From the NCBI GenBank assembly GCA_963691775.1, contig OY829369.1:558001-622000 (forward strand): a stretch of 64,000 nt of DNA, given 5' to 3'. The stretch's first letter is position 1. Each line of letters starts with the position of its first letter. Below, one piece after another: positions 26,528-35,047 of the stretch. The translations under genes were made by a program, and so were the position numbers. Source of the stretch: JAZBPO01 sp963691775 (lineage in GTDB: Bacteria > Pseudomonadota > Gammaproteobacteria > Pseudomonadales > Azotimanducaceae). A model generated the notes under the pieces. The model saw only the letters and a list, made by a program, of their open reading frames with translations. It was not told the DNA's origin and searched no databases.

Positions 26528-27461
26528 TTAAGATGCGCCCGCGACGCACGACGCGATCCGACTCGGCCGTGATCCACCAGCGGCCGCAGCGCGCTTCGAG
26601 CACTAGCACCTTAAGCGATTCATCCGCATAGGCGGGATCGCGATACCGCAGCCGGAAGGTATGGCGCACCATGTCGGCCATGATCGCGTCGCGCACCAGG
26701 TCCTCGATGTCCATCTCAATCCAGTCGACGCTCGACAGGCGATTGCGTCGTGAGCGCGCCCAGGCCTCCGGCGTTAGTCCCCAGGCGGGACGCCCCCATC
26801 GTAGACGGCGAGATAGGCATCAGCATCGCGAGCGCGCCAGGCCGTGACCCAGCGCTCGAAGGCGGCGTGCGCTGCCTCAAACGACGCGCCCAGCACCGAG
26901 ACCGACGCCGCTGACCGGGGTAGATCAATCCCCCCCGGCCTCGCGCGCCGCGGCCCCAGAAGCTTCACCGGGGAACGCATCTCCAGCCAAGAAAAAAGCT
27001 GCACCGCCGCCCGTTGGCGCCAATTGAGCGATCGCGACGCGCGCCGTGGAAGGAATTGAATCGGCAGGCGTCCCTGCTTCAGCGGTGTCCCCTACCGATC
27101 GCGCAGCCTGAACTACCGCGCCCCGATGCACCAGCGCCGTGTCGGGAAGGCCTGCATCGCGGACCCGGGCAGGCGCTACCACCGCCGCTGTGCCAAGCCA
27201 CTCCCGTCCGAAGATCGATAAAACGGCGAGCAGCGGGACGATTGCTGCACCGATCGCAACGAACCGGGGCCGGGCGGGAAAGCGCGCACTCGCCTGCGGG
27301 CGTCCACCGCTAAAAGCCTGCAGCGCATCAAGTTCCGAGCGCGTGAGCATCTCCGTTCTACCGCCCGAATGACGCCCGCGGTAACGGCGAAGTCGTTCGA
27401 TCGTGTCAGTCGGCTCCCCGCTGACCTTGTAGTCATCGCCCGTAGGGGAACGCGTTGCCAC
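26528..27461 (-). pseudogene. NTF2/SnoaL-like membrane-anchored protein, broken by two frameshifts in G runs
   Basis: The probable start is a GTG at 27461 with GGAG six bases upstream, directly beyond the DUF3604 stop. The first frame encodes a cytoplasmic part, one membrane helix (FVAIGAAIVPLLAVLSIFG), then a linker, and stops at 26925. Removing one G from the seven-G run (26930-26936 on the plus strand) joins it to a frame encoding AAHAAFERWVTAWRARDADA, the start of an NTF2-like domain. That frame stops at 26774. Adding one G to the four-G run at 26779-26782 restores PPGGLTPEAWARSRRNRL and the rest of the domain to WWITAES. The net shift is zero. The true 3' end is unclear; 26528 is a stop in another frame. 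Either a decayed gene or assembly errors. Confidence 0.7.
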
Positions 27462-27462
27462 G

Positions 27463-29346
27463 TCAGTCTCCGGGCTGATACCAGATCGGCGAACCGTAAG
27501 CCCGCTCCTGGATCGTCTGCGGACCCTCGGCAGGGGCGTCGAGACCGAGCGCAATCGCATCAAGCTGCGCGTGCCGGGGCGTCGGAATCTCCAGTACGCG
27601 TACGTAGTAGAACGCTCGCTGGTCGGGATCAAAGGACGGATCGACCCAGTGCGCAGCGAGCTCCGGAGCACCGACCGAATCGTCCCAGGCGCCCGTTGTC
27701 AGATCGACCGTGCTGGGAATCGCCGGCACGCGGCCATCCGCATCGGCCTTCCGCTCGCCTGCCCAGGCCACATCGAAAACGCGCTCGCGACTCTGGCCGT
27801 CGGCATCGAGCCAACCCTTCACCACCTGCAGCCGGTCGAGGGCCGCCGACGCGGGATCGCGCTCGGCGCGCATGATCAGCACGGGTGCCCGATCGTCGCG
27901 GTCCCGCTCCAGGGTGCCCCCCATCGGTACGCCACCGGCGTAGCCAATCCGTACAAATCCCGTCGCAGCCACGTCCTCGGAATCGAAGCCATAGCCGGCA
28001 AAGACGCGCAGGCGGATACGCGACCCCGTAGTTGCGTAGGTCTCGCGACGCATGAACGCGTCGACGATCCCCTCGCGCGTGTTGCTGTCCGCCCAGACGG
28101 CCGCGAGCCCGGCCGCCTGCATGCTCCACCCGGTAGGACCCGCGGCGGGCCTCCGTCCTCGCTTGTTCTCCGGGATCGAATCGAAGGCCATCTTGCCCCA
28201 GAAATTCGGCTCCTCGGCAGACGCCAGACCTGAGTGGCTGTCCGTGGACCCGATCACACCGAACTGGAAAGGATTCACGCCGAGCTCGGCGTCGAGCTCA
28301 AGACCAGTCATCAGCGCCGTACGCACGTAATCGGCGCGCATAGCGGTGTAGTCACGCGTGGGCGTCTGAAGGATGTACCAGGGATAGAGTTCGAAATCGG
28401 CAAAAGGGTCATCGGGGGACAGGCGCGGATGCGTCTCCGAATCGCCCTTGATCTGCGTGATCTCGACGATCGGCTCTAGGCGCCGACGCTTCTCTGCGTA
28501 GTCGCGATCGACCGGATTCCCGCGCATGGTCGTTCGCGAAAACATGGTCCCGCGGGAGATGTTCGAGTTGTGGGGAATCGCAACGAAGCGCGCGCCGATG
28601 CGCTCGCCCGTGGCATCCATCCAGTCCCAGAGATCTTCCGGAAAGGGGCTGTCGGTGGAGGCGAAAGGCATGAACTCGCGCGCGGTCTCGTGGTCCGCAT
28701 CGGTCAGCACGACACGATGCAGGTTCGCACCGCCCGGAATGGTGCTCCATTCCCACCCCAGGAGCGCCGTGAACGTCCCGGGCTCGTCATATTTGGCAGC
28801 GGATTCGAGCATCCGGTGCCACGCATTGGCGGCCGAGATGTCCGCCCCGGGCGGCGCCGCGGCACTGTTGTCTTCCACCCAGCGAGCGGCCGCCTCGCGA
28901 GGGTCCTCGAACTGCGGCAGCAGGCTGGCAAAGTAGGCGGCGCCGTTTCCGGAGTCGATCGCGTCCCGAATCTCATTCTCGCGATACCAGTACACGAGCG
29001 ACTCGATCACGTTAGGATCTGGGTCCTGGATGCCGTCGTTGTAGATATCGCGTATCCCGCCGTAAAACTCCGCGTGATCAGAAACGACCAGGAAGTCGAG
29101 CGGCGTTTCTATCTGCACCCGCGTCCGATTGTAGGGATGAATGACGGGGTATCCGCGCGCATAGCGGTACGCCGTTTCCGGATCCGCAGTGCGATTCCCG
29201 TTCAGGAACGCATCGAACGAATAGGACGTATGCAGGTGCGTATCGCCCCACAGCAGATGTCGCTCGGCGGGCGCATCACTCGCGCCGGCCATTGCCGGCA
29301 GACAGGCCGCCGCGAACCCCAGCCCAATGAGCGTCTTCGACTTCAT
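27463..29346 (-). CDS. DUF3604 domain protein, secreted, PHP-like metal site
   Basis: A 627-residue protein with a signal peptide ending PAMAGA and a strong ribosome site (GGGAGG). It has the full DUF3604 layout: LLWGDTHLHTSYSFDAF near residue 32 and FLVVSDHAEFYGG near 86, both with His/Asp metal ligands typical of PHP-type hydrolases. IPHNSNISRGTMF follows in mid-protein, then GVIGSTDSHSGLAS near 390. The presumed activity is metal-dependent hydrolysis of a phosphoester, amide or lactone; the true substrate is unknown. It lies 25 bases after the LEH/SnoaL-like gene in what looks like one leftward operon with the carotenoid oxygenase. Confidence 0.87.
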   Translation of the reverse strand: MKSKTLIGLGFAAACLPAMAGASDAPAERHLLWGDTHLHTSYSFDAFLNGNRTADPETAYRYARGYPVIHPYNRTRVQIETPLDFLVVSDHAEFYGGIRDIYNDGIQDPDPNVIESLVYWYRENEIRDAIDSGNGAAYFASLLPQFEDPREAAARWVEDNSAAAPPGADISAANAWHRMLESAAKYDEPGTFTALLGWEWSTIPGGANLHRVVLTDADHETAREFMPFASTDSPFPEDLWDWMDATGERIGARFVAIPHNSNISRGTMFSRTTMRGNPVDRDYAEKRRRLEPIVEITQIKGDSETHPRLSPDDPFADFELYPWYILQTPTRDYTAMRADYVRTALMTGLELDAELGVNPFQFGVIGSTDSHSGLASAEEPNFWGKMAFDSIPENKRGRRPAAGPTGWSMQAAGLAAVWADSNTREGIVDAFMRRETYATTGSRIRLRVFAGYGFDSEDVAATGFVRIGYAGGVPMGGTLERDRDDRAPVLIMRAERDPASAALDRLQVVKGWLDADGQSRERVFDVAWAGERKADADGRVPAIPSTVDLTTGAWDDSVGAPELAAHWVDPSFDPDQRAFYYVRVLEIPTPRHAQLDAIALGLDAPAEGPQTIQERAYGSPIWYQPGD

Positions 29347-29371
29347 TCTTCCTCCCTCACGCGGGGTCTTC

Positions 29372-29821
29372 TCAGGACGCCGAGGCTGACGCCGGGGCTG
29401 ACGCCGAAAGCAATTCCCCTACGAAATCGGGCGGCGCTTCACCATTCATGGCGCCCCTGAACAAGCCCCCATCGAGATAATCGCGCCACGCACAGATCCG
29501 ATCGCCTTCGAATTCAAGCACCCCCGCATAGGGTACTTCCGCGCGAACGCCGCTGGTTAGTTCGTTCGCATCCACGCCTTCCACGAACAGCACATTGCCC
29601 GACTCTGCGGAGCGCACGATGCGCCACTCGGAACGGGCCACGAGACCGCCGAGACGCTCAAGGGTGCTCCGCACCGCGGCCTTGCCCACAACCGGGGGCA
29701 TCACGGCCACGGCCGGGTGCCAGATGACCTCGTCGGTCATGCAGGCGAGGACCCCGTCGATGTCCTTGCGCTCAGTCCAGGCCGAGATCAGTACCTCGAA
29801 GTGTTGCAGCAGCGTTGCCAT
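29372..29821 (-). CDS. SnoaL / limonene-1,2-epoxide hydrolase-like protein
   Basis: A 149-residue NTF2-fold protein. The ATG at 29821 has GGGAGG six bases upstream. The pattern fits limonene-epoxide-hydrolase-like proteins. The first helix is LLQHFEVLISAWTERKDID, then EVIWHPAVAVMPPVVGKAAV, and finally RICAWRDYLDGGLF, where Arg and Asp of W-R-D-Y correspond to two residues of the LEH Asp-Arg-Asp triad. The C-terminus is a short Ser/Ala repeat (SASAPASASAS) from repeated GCTGACGCC-like units. Epoxide hydrolysis is therefore possible but other SnoaL roles exist. It is the second gene of the carotenoid oxygenase operon. Confidence 0.75.
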   Translation of the reverse strand: MATLLQHFEVLISAWTERKDIDGVLACMTDEVIWHPAVAVMPPVVGKAAVRSTLERLGGLVARSEWRIVRSAESGNVLFVEGVDANELTSGVRAEVPYAGVLEFEGDRICAWRDYLDGGLFRGAMNGEAPPDFVGELLSASAPASASAS

Positions 29822-29834
29822 CAGACCTCCCTTT

Positions 29835-31340
29835 TCAACGTTCCAGCTGGGCAGCACTCGCCCAGCAGCTGTGCGTGCCCACGCAGATCCGCTCTGGCAA
29901 CGCTACGCGCGCGATCGGCCCCCGACTCACATCGGCACCCTCGAATACCCAAACCTCGGACGCATCGCGATTCATATCGGTCACGAACGTCAGGACCCAG
30001 CCGTCGTCCTCGGCAGATCCATCCGGCCGCGGCGCGAAAGGTGCTTCGCTGCAGTAGACACCCTCAGGAAACGCGAAGTGCTGAACGTCTCCGGTGTCGA
30101 CGTCGATACGACGCAAGCCGTCGAAAAGAAACCAGCCGGGACGCGTTGTCATCGCCCAGCTGTATCGATAAGGGCGGCCCGCCCGGCGGGGATCGATCAT
30201 GCCGAACTCAGCCACCTCGTCATGCAATGGCCCCTCGCGCACCGCGCCCGTAGCGAGATTCAACCGCCACCGATAGGGCCGCGCGCCAAGCACGTGCATG
30301 TCCAGCATGCGAAAGAGACTTCGGGGCTCCGCCCGATCGATTCTCAGCTCGGGATTCGGATTCTCCTCGTGGAATCCATCGAGCACGATCTCCGGTCCAT
30401 CCTCGTAGGCGTTCATGAAATGAAGGACAAAGGTAGGGTCGGCTTCGAACCAGCGAATCTGGTCGGGCGTACCCCGCCTTGGAATAACCGCGAAGCGTGA
30501 CGGCAAGTCGGCGTGATAACGCACGGCATGGGCGCCGACCTTCAGCGCCTCGGCATCCCAGAAGAGCGGGAAGTCGCAGAGGATTGCGTAATGTTCGGTG
30601 AACGCCATGTCGTGCGGTAGACGTGGCCCGGGCAGCGGAATGGGCGTGTGGTGGACAAGCGCCCCGCGGGCGTCAACGACGCCATAGTGCATGTAGGGCG
30701 CTTCTTTCCCGTAGTTGAAGAACAAGAGTTCGCCGGTGGCTTCGTCGACCTTGGTGTGTGCGGAAACGCCCCAGCCCGCGGGCAACGCTTCAGTCCAGGC
30801 ACTCGTACCGAGGGGTGCCAGCGTACGAGGATCGGCCTCATAGAGATCCCCGCACTGATAAAAGCTCGACACCGCTCGCCCCGCATGCACGACCACGTCC
30901 GTGCTGGAGGCATCCTTCAAGCGAGAGCGGGCCCCCCAGCCATCCCGGAGCGACTTCTTCGGCGACTCCATAAGGCCGGCCCAGAGTGCCTCTCCCGCGC
31001 GCTGCTCCGCCTCGAAGCCCGCGGTGCGCACGAATCGGTTGTGGTATTCCGCGCGACCATCGGCGAAGGACATGGCGTGGAGCATGCCGTCGCCGTCAAA
31101 CGGGTGGTAACGACCGATTGAATCGAAGAGTGGATTCTCCGTATTCCGGATATAGACGCCTTCGAGGCCCTCCGGAAGGGCACCCTGCACCCTGAGGTCC
31201 CAAGCGTCGAACTCGCGAACGTTCGGCGCCCAGGGACCCGTGCGATACGGGTGCGCATCGCTTTCCGGCAATGCCGATCTCCACTCCCTCACCAGTTCTA
31301 CCCGCACGCGCTGCCCCCCCGGTCGCCCACGCCCCATCAT
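29835..31340 (-). CDS. Carotenoid cleavage dioxygenase family protein (RPE65/CCD)
   Basis: An iron(II) dioxygenase of about 500 residues that cleaves carotenoids, apocarotenoids or stilbenes at a double bond. Family features: GVYIRNTENPLFDSIGRYHP near the N-terminus, FDGDGMLHAMSF, SAHTKVDEATGELLFFNYG with an iron-ligand His, PHDMAFTEHYAILCDFPLF with the next His, and a late FPEGVYCSEAPF. The start is uncertain. The ATG pair near 31340 lacks a ribosome site, and GTG codons about 30-40 codons further in are alternatives. It leads a leftward operon with LEH-like and DUF3604 genes (gaps 13 and 25 bases). Confidence 0.85.
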   Translation of the reverse strand: MMGRGRPGGQRVRVELVREWRSALPESDAHPYRTGPWAPNVREFDAWDLRVQGALPEGLEGVYIRNTENPLFDSIGRYHPFDGDGMLHAMSFADGRAEYHNRFVRTAGFEAEQRAGEALWAGLMESPKKSLRDGWGARSRLKDASSTDVVVHAGRAVSSFYQCGDLYEADPRTLAPLGTSAWTEALPAGWGVSAHTKVDEATGELLFFNYGKEAPYMHYGVVDARGALVHHTPIPLPGPRLPHDMAFTEHYAILCDFPLFWDAEALKVGAHAVRYHADLPSRFAVIPRRGTPDQIRWFEADPTFVLHFMNAYEDGPEIVLDGFHEENPNPELRIDRAEPRSLFRMLDMHVLGARPYRWRLNLATGAVREGPLHDEVAEFGMIDPRRAGRPYRYSWAMTTRPGWFLFDGLRRIDVDTGDVQHFAFPEGVYCSEAPFAPRPDGSAEDDGWVLTFVTDMNRDASEVWVFEGADVSRGPIARVALPERICVGTHSCWASAAQLER

Positions 31341-31417
31341 GGCCCGTGAGACACGCAGACGCACGCAGACGCGGGTCGCTGAATACGGCAGCATGCGCTC
31401 CTTGAAAGGAGGCGCCG

Positions 31418-32062
31418 ATGCGCATCATTCAGGTCAACACCGGCGCAGCTCAGCGCCTGTCCGGAGCCATCTTCGACGGGCAGACCGGTATCTTGAAGAC
31501 GGCCCGGGAAGGCCATGTGGCAGTGCACGCACTAGGGCTCGACGGCGATGCCGTGATCGATACGCGGCACCATGGCGGCCCGGACCAGGCTGTGTATCTG
31601 TACCGCAGCGAAGACTACGCATGGTTTTCCGAGCAGCTGGGACGCCCTGTCGCGCCTGGCAGCTTCGGGGAGAACCTCACAGCTGCAGGCCTGCGCGAGC
31701 CCGGCCTGGCGATCGGAACGCGGCTCGAAGGGCCGGACCTGGTCCTCGAGGTGAGCGCTCCCCGCATCCCCTGCCGGACCCTTGCACAACGCATGGATGA
31801 TCCTGGATTCGTCAAGAAGTTCCTGCTGGCACGCAGACCGGGAATCTATCTGCGCGTGCTGAAAGAAGGCGTCGTCGCAGCCGGTGATACCTTCACCGTG
31901 ACGCCGCCCGCAGGGTTCCAGGTCGACACTCTCGAGGTGTTCGACGCCGTCCAGCGGCGGTTGGACAGAGGCGAGATCGAACGCTTGCTAGCAGTGCCGA
32001 TCGACGTGCGCACGCGCGCCGATCTCGAAAAACGCTTAGCGAGCCTCGACGCCAGAAGCTGA
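31418..32062 (+). CDS. MOSC domain protein (YiiM-like)
   Basis: A 214-residue molybdenum-cofactor-sulfurase C-terminal (MOSC) protein, starting with AAGGAGG before the ATG. Typical features are VHALGLDGDAVIDTRHHGGPDQAVYLY, then FGENLTAAGL, and the conserved Cys in SAPRIPCRTLAQRM, thought to carry sulfur or ligate molybdenum. A C-terminal helical extension (VFDAVQRRLDRGEIERLL) matches the YiiM type, which detoxifies N-hydroxylated bases in E. coli. Its 3' end overlaps the convergent membrane-protein gene by 27 bases. Confidence 0.88.
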   Translation: MRIIQVNTGAAQRLSGAIFDGQTGILKTAREGHVAVHALGLDGDAVIDTRHHGGPDQAVYLYRSEDYAWFSEQLGRPVAPGSFGENLTAAGLREPGLAIGTRLEGPDLVLEVSAPRIPCRTLAQRMDDPGFVKKFLLARRPGIYLRVLKEGVVAAGDTFTVTPPAGFQVDTLEVFDAVQRRLDRGEIERLLAVPIDVRTRADLEKRLASLDARS

Positions 32063-32587
32063 CGCACCCTCGTCCCCGCCGTCCTGTGCGACGCCGGCGT
32101 CGGGGTCCGTGACGCGCCTGGAGAAGCGCGGTCGCCACACACCCAGCCAGAAATTGATGAGGGCGATCGCCAGCACGACCCAGAGCGCCCCGCTCTCTCC
32201 TGCGCTCACGCTCAGCTCCGCCACCTCAAGCTCCCCTGCGACGGCTAGCGCAGCCTCGTCGGCGGCGCGCCGGGCCGGGCCGTGAATCGCGACCAGAGTC
32301 CCTTCGAACACGGAAATGCCCGTCGCGAACTTCAGCCATGCCCATCCCGCATTGTGAAAGGCGCGATTCACCATCATCGCGAGCAAACCGGAAAAGAGCA
32401 CAAGGAACAGGGACGGAAACAGGACCCAGGTTCCGACCGCCGCAATCGCGCCACGGAGGGTCGCGTAGGCAAGAAGCTCGGACGGTGCGGGCGTTACGGA
32501 AAGCAGAACAATGTGGATCGCGAGCGCACCGGCAAAGCCAGCCGAGCCGATTTCGTGTCCGAGCTTGATCAACCGCCGCAGATTCAC
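32036..32587 (-). CDS. Small integral membrane protein of unknown function
   Basis: A 183-residue protein with about four predicted membrane helices: AGFAGALAIHIVLLSVT, VGTWVLFPSLFLVLFSGLLA, the region around AWLKFATGISVFEGTLVAIH, and ALWVVLAIALINFWLGVW. The GTG at 32587 is taken as start, five bases after the stop of the alpha-E gene. The same frame runs on upstream through that gene without meaning. I do not recognise a family. It is the last gene of the transglutaminase/ATP-grasp/alpha-E operon and could anchor the system to the membrane. Its 3' end overlaps the MOSC gene. Confidence 0.65.
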   Translation of the reverse strand: MNLRRLIKLGHEIGSAGFAGALAIHIVLLSVTPAPSELLAYATLRGAIAAVGTWVLFPSLFLVLFSGLLAMMVNRAFHNAGWAWLKFATGISVFEGTLVAIHGPARRAADEAALAVAGELEVAELSVSAGESGALWVVLAIALINFWLGVWRPRFSRRVTDPDAGVAQDGGDEGASASGVEAR

Positions 32588-32591
32588 TGCA

Positions 32592-33542
32592 TCAGCCCGT
32601 CGCCGAGCGGCCGCGGGAGAAGAACGCCTCTTCGATCGCGACGTGGATCTCTGCAAGGCCGATCTGCAGCTCGTCGATATACATGCCAAGCGTTTCCTTC
32701 GAGAGATCCTCCACCCGCGCTTCATCGAGGCTGCGCTGCAGGCGCGCGACCAGGCGCTGCGGCCCCTCGCGCTTCGGGCCCAGGAGCGCCAAACGGCGCT
32801 CAAGCTCATCCAGACAGCGCAGCACCGCGCGGGGAAAGTGCCGGGACTGCAGCAGAAAGCGCAGGACATCCACGCGACGGATCTGCGTCTGCATCTCAAG
32901 GCGATACATCTGATAGCCGGTGAGCGACTTCAGCACGCTCATCCACTGGATGTTGTCGTAGGGCCGTAGTTCGGACACGTCCGCGGGGACCAGTGATGCG
33001 CTGCGCACGTCGAGGATGCGGGTTGTCATGTCCGCGCGTTCGATGTGACGACCAAGATGAACGTAGGAATAGCTGTCATCGTGATTCATGCATCCCGAAA
33101 GCAGGCCCGTCAGGGTCTGCGAGCGGCGGATGACGCTTGCGAGATAGTCGAAGCGGCCGCGCTTTGTCAGCCCCCCCTGCACGTTGTCGCGCACATAATG
33201 ATAGAGCGCATTGACCTCTTCCCAGGCTTCCTGGGGCGTCGCGTCGCGGAAGGTGCGCGCATTCTCCCGCGCCCAGGTCACGGAAGAGAGGATCGACTGC
33301 GGATTGTCGCGATCTGCAATGAGGAAGCGAATTACGCGGGCCTCGTCTTCGGCATCGCCGTACTTTTCCGCAAACACCTCGTCGGCGCCGACAATGGTGA
33401 TAAGGGGACGCCAACCGGGCGCAATGCCCCGCGGCAGATCGAGCAGCAAATTCGAGTTGACGTTTACCAGGCGTGCCATGTTCTCGGCGCGCTCCACGTA
33501 ACGCGACATCCAGTACATGTTCTCAGCAACGCGCGCGAGCAT
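32592..33542 (-). CDS. Alpha-E domain protein (stand-alone)
   Basis: A 316-residue all-helical protein of the alpha-E family. The ATG at 33542 lies after GGGAGG and starts the family hallmark MLARVAENMYWMSRYVERAEN. RSASLVPADVSELRPYDNIQ and MYRLEMQTQIRRVDVLRFLL follow. Alpha-E proteins always accompany circularly permuted ATP-grasp and transglutaminase proteins; comparative genomics predicts a role in making or attaching a peptide, but no chemistry has been shown for this family. A second alpha-E domain is fused to the other ATP-grasp protein in this operon (35959-38562). Confidence 0.92.
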   Translation of the reverse strand: MLARVAENMYWMSRYVERAENMARLVNVNSNLLLDLPRGIAPGWRPLITIVGADEVFAEKYGDAEDEARVIRFLIADRDNPQSILSSVTWARENARTFRDATPQEAWEEVNALYHYVRDNVQGGLTKRGRFDYLASVIRRSQTLTGLLSGCMNHDDSYSYVHLGRHIERADMTTRILDVRSASLVPADVSELRPYDNIQWMSVLKSLTGYQMYRLEMQTQIRRVDVLRFLLQSRHFPRAVLRCLDELERRLALLGPKREGPQRLVARLQRSLDEARVEDLSKETLGMYIDELQIGLAEIHVAIEEAFFSRGRSATG

Positions 33543-33581
33543 GCCCCCCCCTCCCTGCAATACCTGAAGCGCTCTGCCTCA

Positions 33582-35036
33582 TCAGCCGGCGTCCTCGTCG
33601 ATGATCCAGGTGTCCTTGCTGCCGCCGCCCTGCGAGGAATTCACCACGAGCGATCCCTTCCGCATGGCCACGCGCGTGAGTCCGCCCATGGTGACGTGAT
33701 GACGATCGCTCGACAGGATGAACGGACGCAGATCGACATGGCGAGGTTCCGCGTCAGTGCCGATCAATGAAGGCACCGTGGACAGTGCCAGCGTCGGTTG
33801 CGCGATGTAGTTCCGTGGCGATCGGCGAATCAACTTCTCGAACTCGCCGCGCTCCTTCTTGGACGCGCGCGGCCCGATGAGCATGCCGTAGCCGCCAGAT
33901 TCATTCGCCGGCTTCACCACGAGCTCGTCGAGGTGCTCGAGCACGTACTCTCGATCTTCCTTCCGCTCACACACATAGCTCGGCACGTTGGGCAGGAGCG
34001 GCGCTTCGGCAAGGTAGTAGCGAATCAAATCCGGGACATAGGTGTAGACGGCCTTGTCATCGGCAACGCCCGCCCCGGGTGCGTTCGCAAGCCCGACATT
34101 GCCAGCCTTCCAAGCGCGCATGAGGCCAGGCACGCCGAGCATGGAACCGGTATCGAACGCCTCCGGATCCAGGAACAGATCGTCGATGCGGCGATAGATG
34201 ACGTCGACCCGCGCCAGACCATTCGTCGTGTGCATGTAAACGCAGTCGTCGTCATCGACGAACAGGTCACTACCCTCGACGAGCTCACATCCCATCTGCT
34301 GCGCCAGATAGGAATGCTCGAAGTAGGCGCTGTTGTAGATGCCTGGCGTCAACACGACAACCTCGGGGCGCGCGGCCGGCCGCGGCGACAGGGCCGCGAG
34401 CATGTCGTAGAGCTGCGACGGGTAGTCGTCAACGGGCTGAATCGCGTAGTCCTCGAACAGCTCGGGCAGCACGCGTTTCATCACCGCACGGTTCTCGAGA
34501 ACGTAGGACACGCCGGAAGGCACACGCAGATTGTCCTCGAGCACGTACATGGTGCCGTCGCGATCACGAACGAGATCGGTGCCGCAGATGTGCGCCCAGA
34601 CGCCGAGCGGCGGGCTGACCCCCATGCACTGCGGTCGGAAATTCGCGGAGTTCTCGAGCATCGCCGCAGGAAATACGCCGTCCTTGATGCAGCGCTGATC
34701 GTGATAGAGATCGTCGATGAAGAGATTCAGCGCCCGAACCCGCTGGACGAGGCCCCGTTCGACCTGATCCCACTCGCGCTTGCGAATGATCCGGGGAATG
34801 AGGTCAAGGGGCCAGCTGCGATCGATGGACCCCTCTTCCTCGGTATAGACCGTGAAGGTAATCCCCATTTCCTTGATCGCGAGCTCTAGGGCGCCGCGAC
34901 GGGTCTCCAGCTCGTCATTGCTCATGCGCGCAAGCGTCTGCGCGAGCTTGCCGGCCCCGGGACGGACGCGACCGCTCTGCGCCACCATCTCATCGAAGGC
35001 CGCCACCTGCGGATATCGTTTCCAGTCGATCGCCAT
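33582..35036 (-). CDS. Circularly permuted ATP-grasp protein (stand-alone, module B)
   Basis: A 484-residue protein of the circularly permuted ATP-grasp type. The ATG at 35036 has AGGAGA seven bases upstream. A helical N-terminus is followed by RDGTMYVLEDNLRVPSGVSY, where the E-D-N-x-R motif is a likely magnesium/ATP site. PEVVVLTPGIYNSAYFEHSY and VVKPANESGGYGMLIG, with a glycine-rich nucleotide loop, come next, and the end is SLVVNSSQGGGSKDTWI. ATP-grasp enzymes join a carboxylate to an amine through an acylphosphate. It lies between its transglutaminase (11 bases upstream) and alpha-E partners. Confidence 0.92.
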   Translation of the reverse strand: MAIDWKRYPQVAAFDEMVAQSGRVRPGAGKLAQTLARMSNDELETRRGALELAIKEMGITFTVYTEEEGSIDRSWPLDLIPRIIRKREWDQVERGLVQRVRALNLFIDDLYHDQRCIKDGVFPAAMLENSANFRPQCMGVSPPLGVWAHICGTDLVRDRDGTMYVLEDNLRVPSGVSYVLENRAVMKRVLPELFEDYAIQPVDDYPSQLYDMLAALSPRPAARPEVVVLTPGIYNSAYFEHSYLAQQMGCELVEGSDLFVDDDDCVYMHTTNGLARVDVIYRRIDDLFLDPEAFDTGSMLGVPGLMRAWKAGNVGLANAPGAGVADDKAVYTYVPDLIRYYLAEAPLLPNVPSYVCERKEDREYVLEHLDELVVKPANESGGYGMLIGPRASKKERGEFEKLIRRSPRNYIAQPTLALSTVPSLIGTDAEPRHVDLRPFILSSDRHHVTMGGLTRVAMRKGSLVVNSSQGGGSKDTWIIDEDAG

Positions 35037-35047
35037 CGTGTCTCCTG

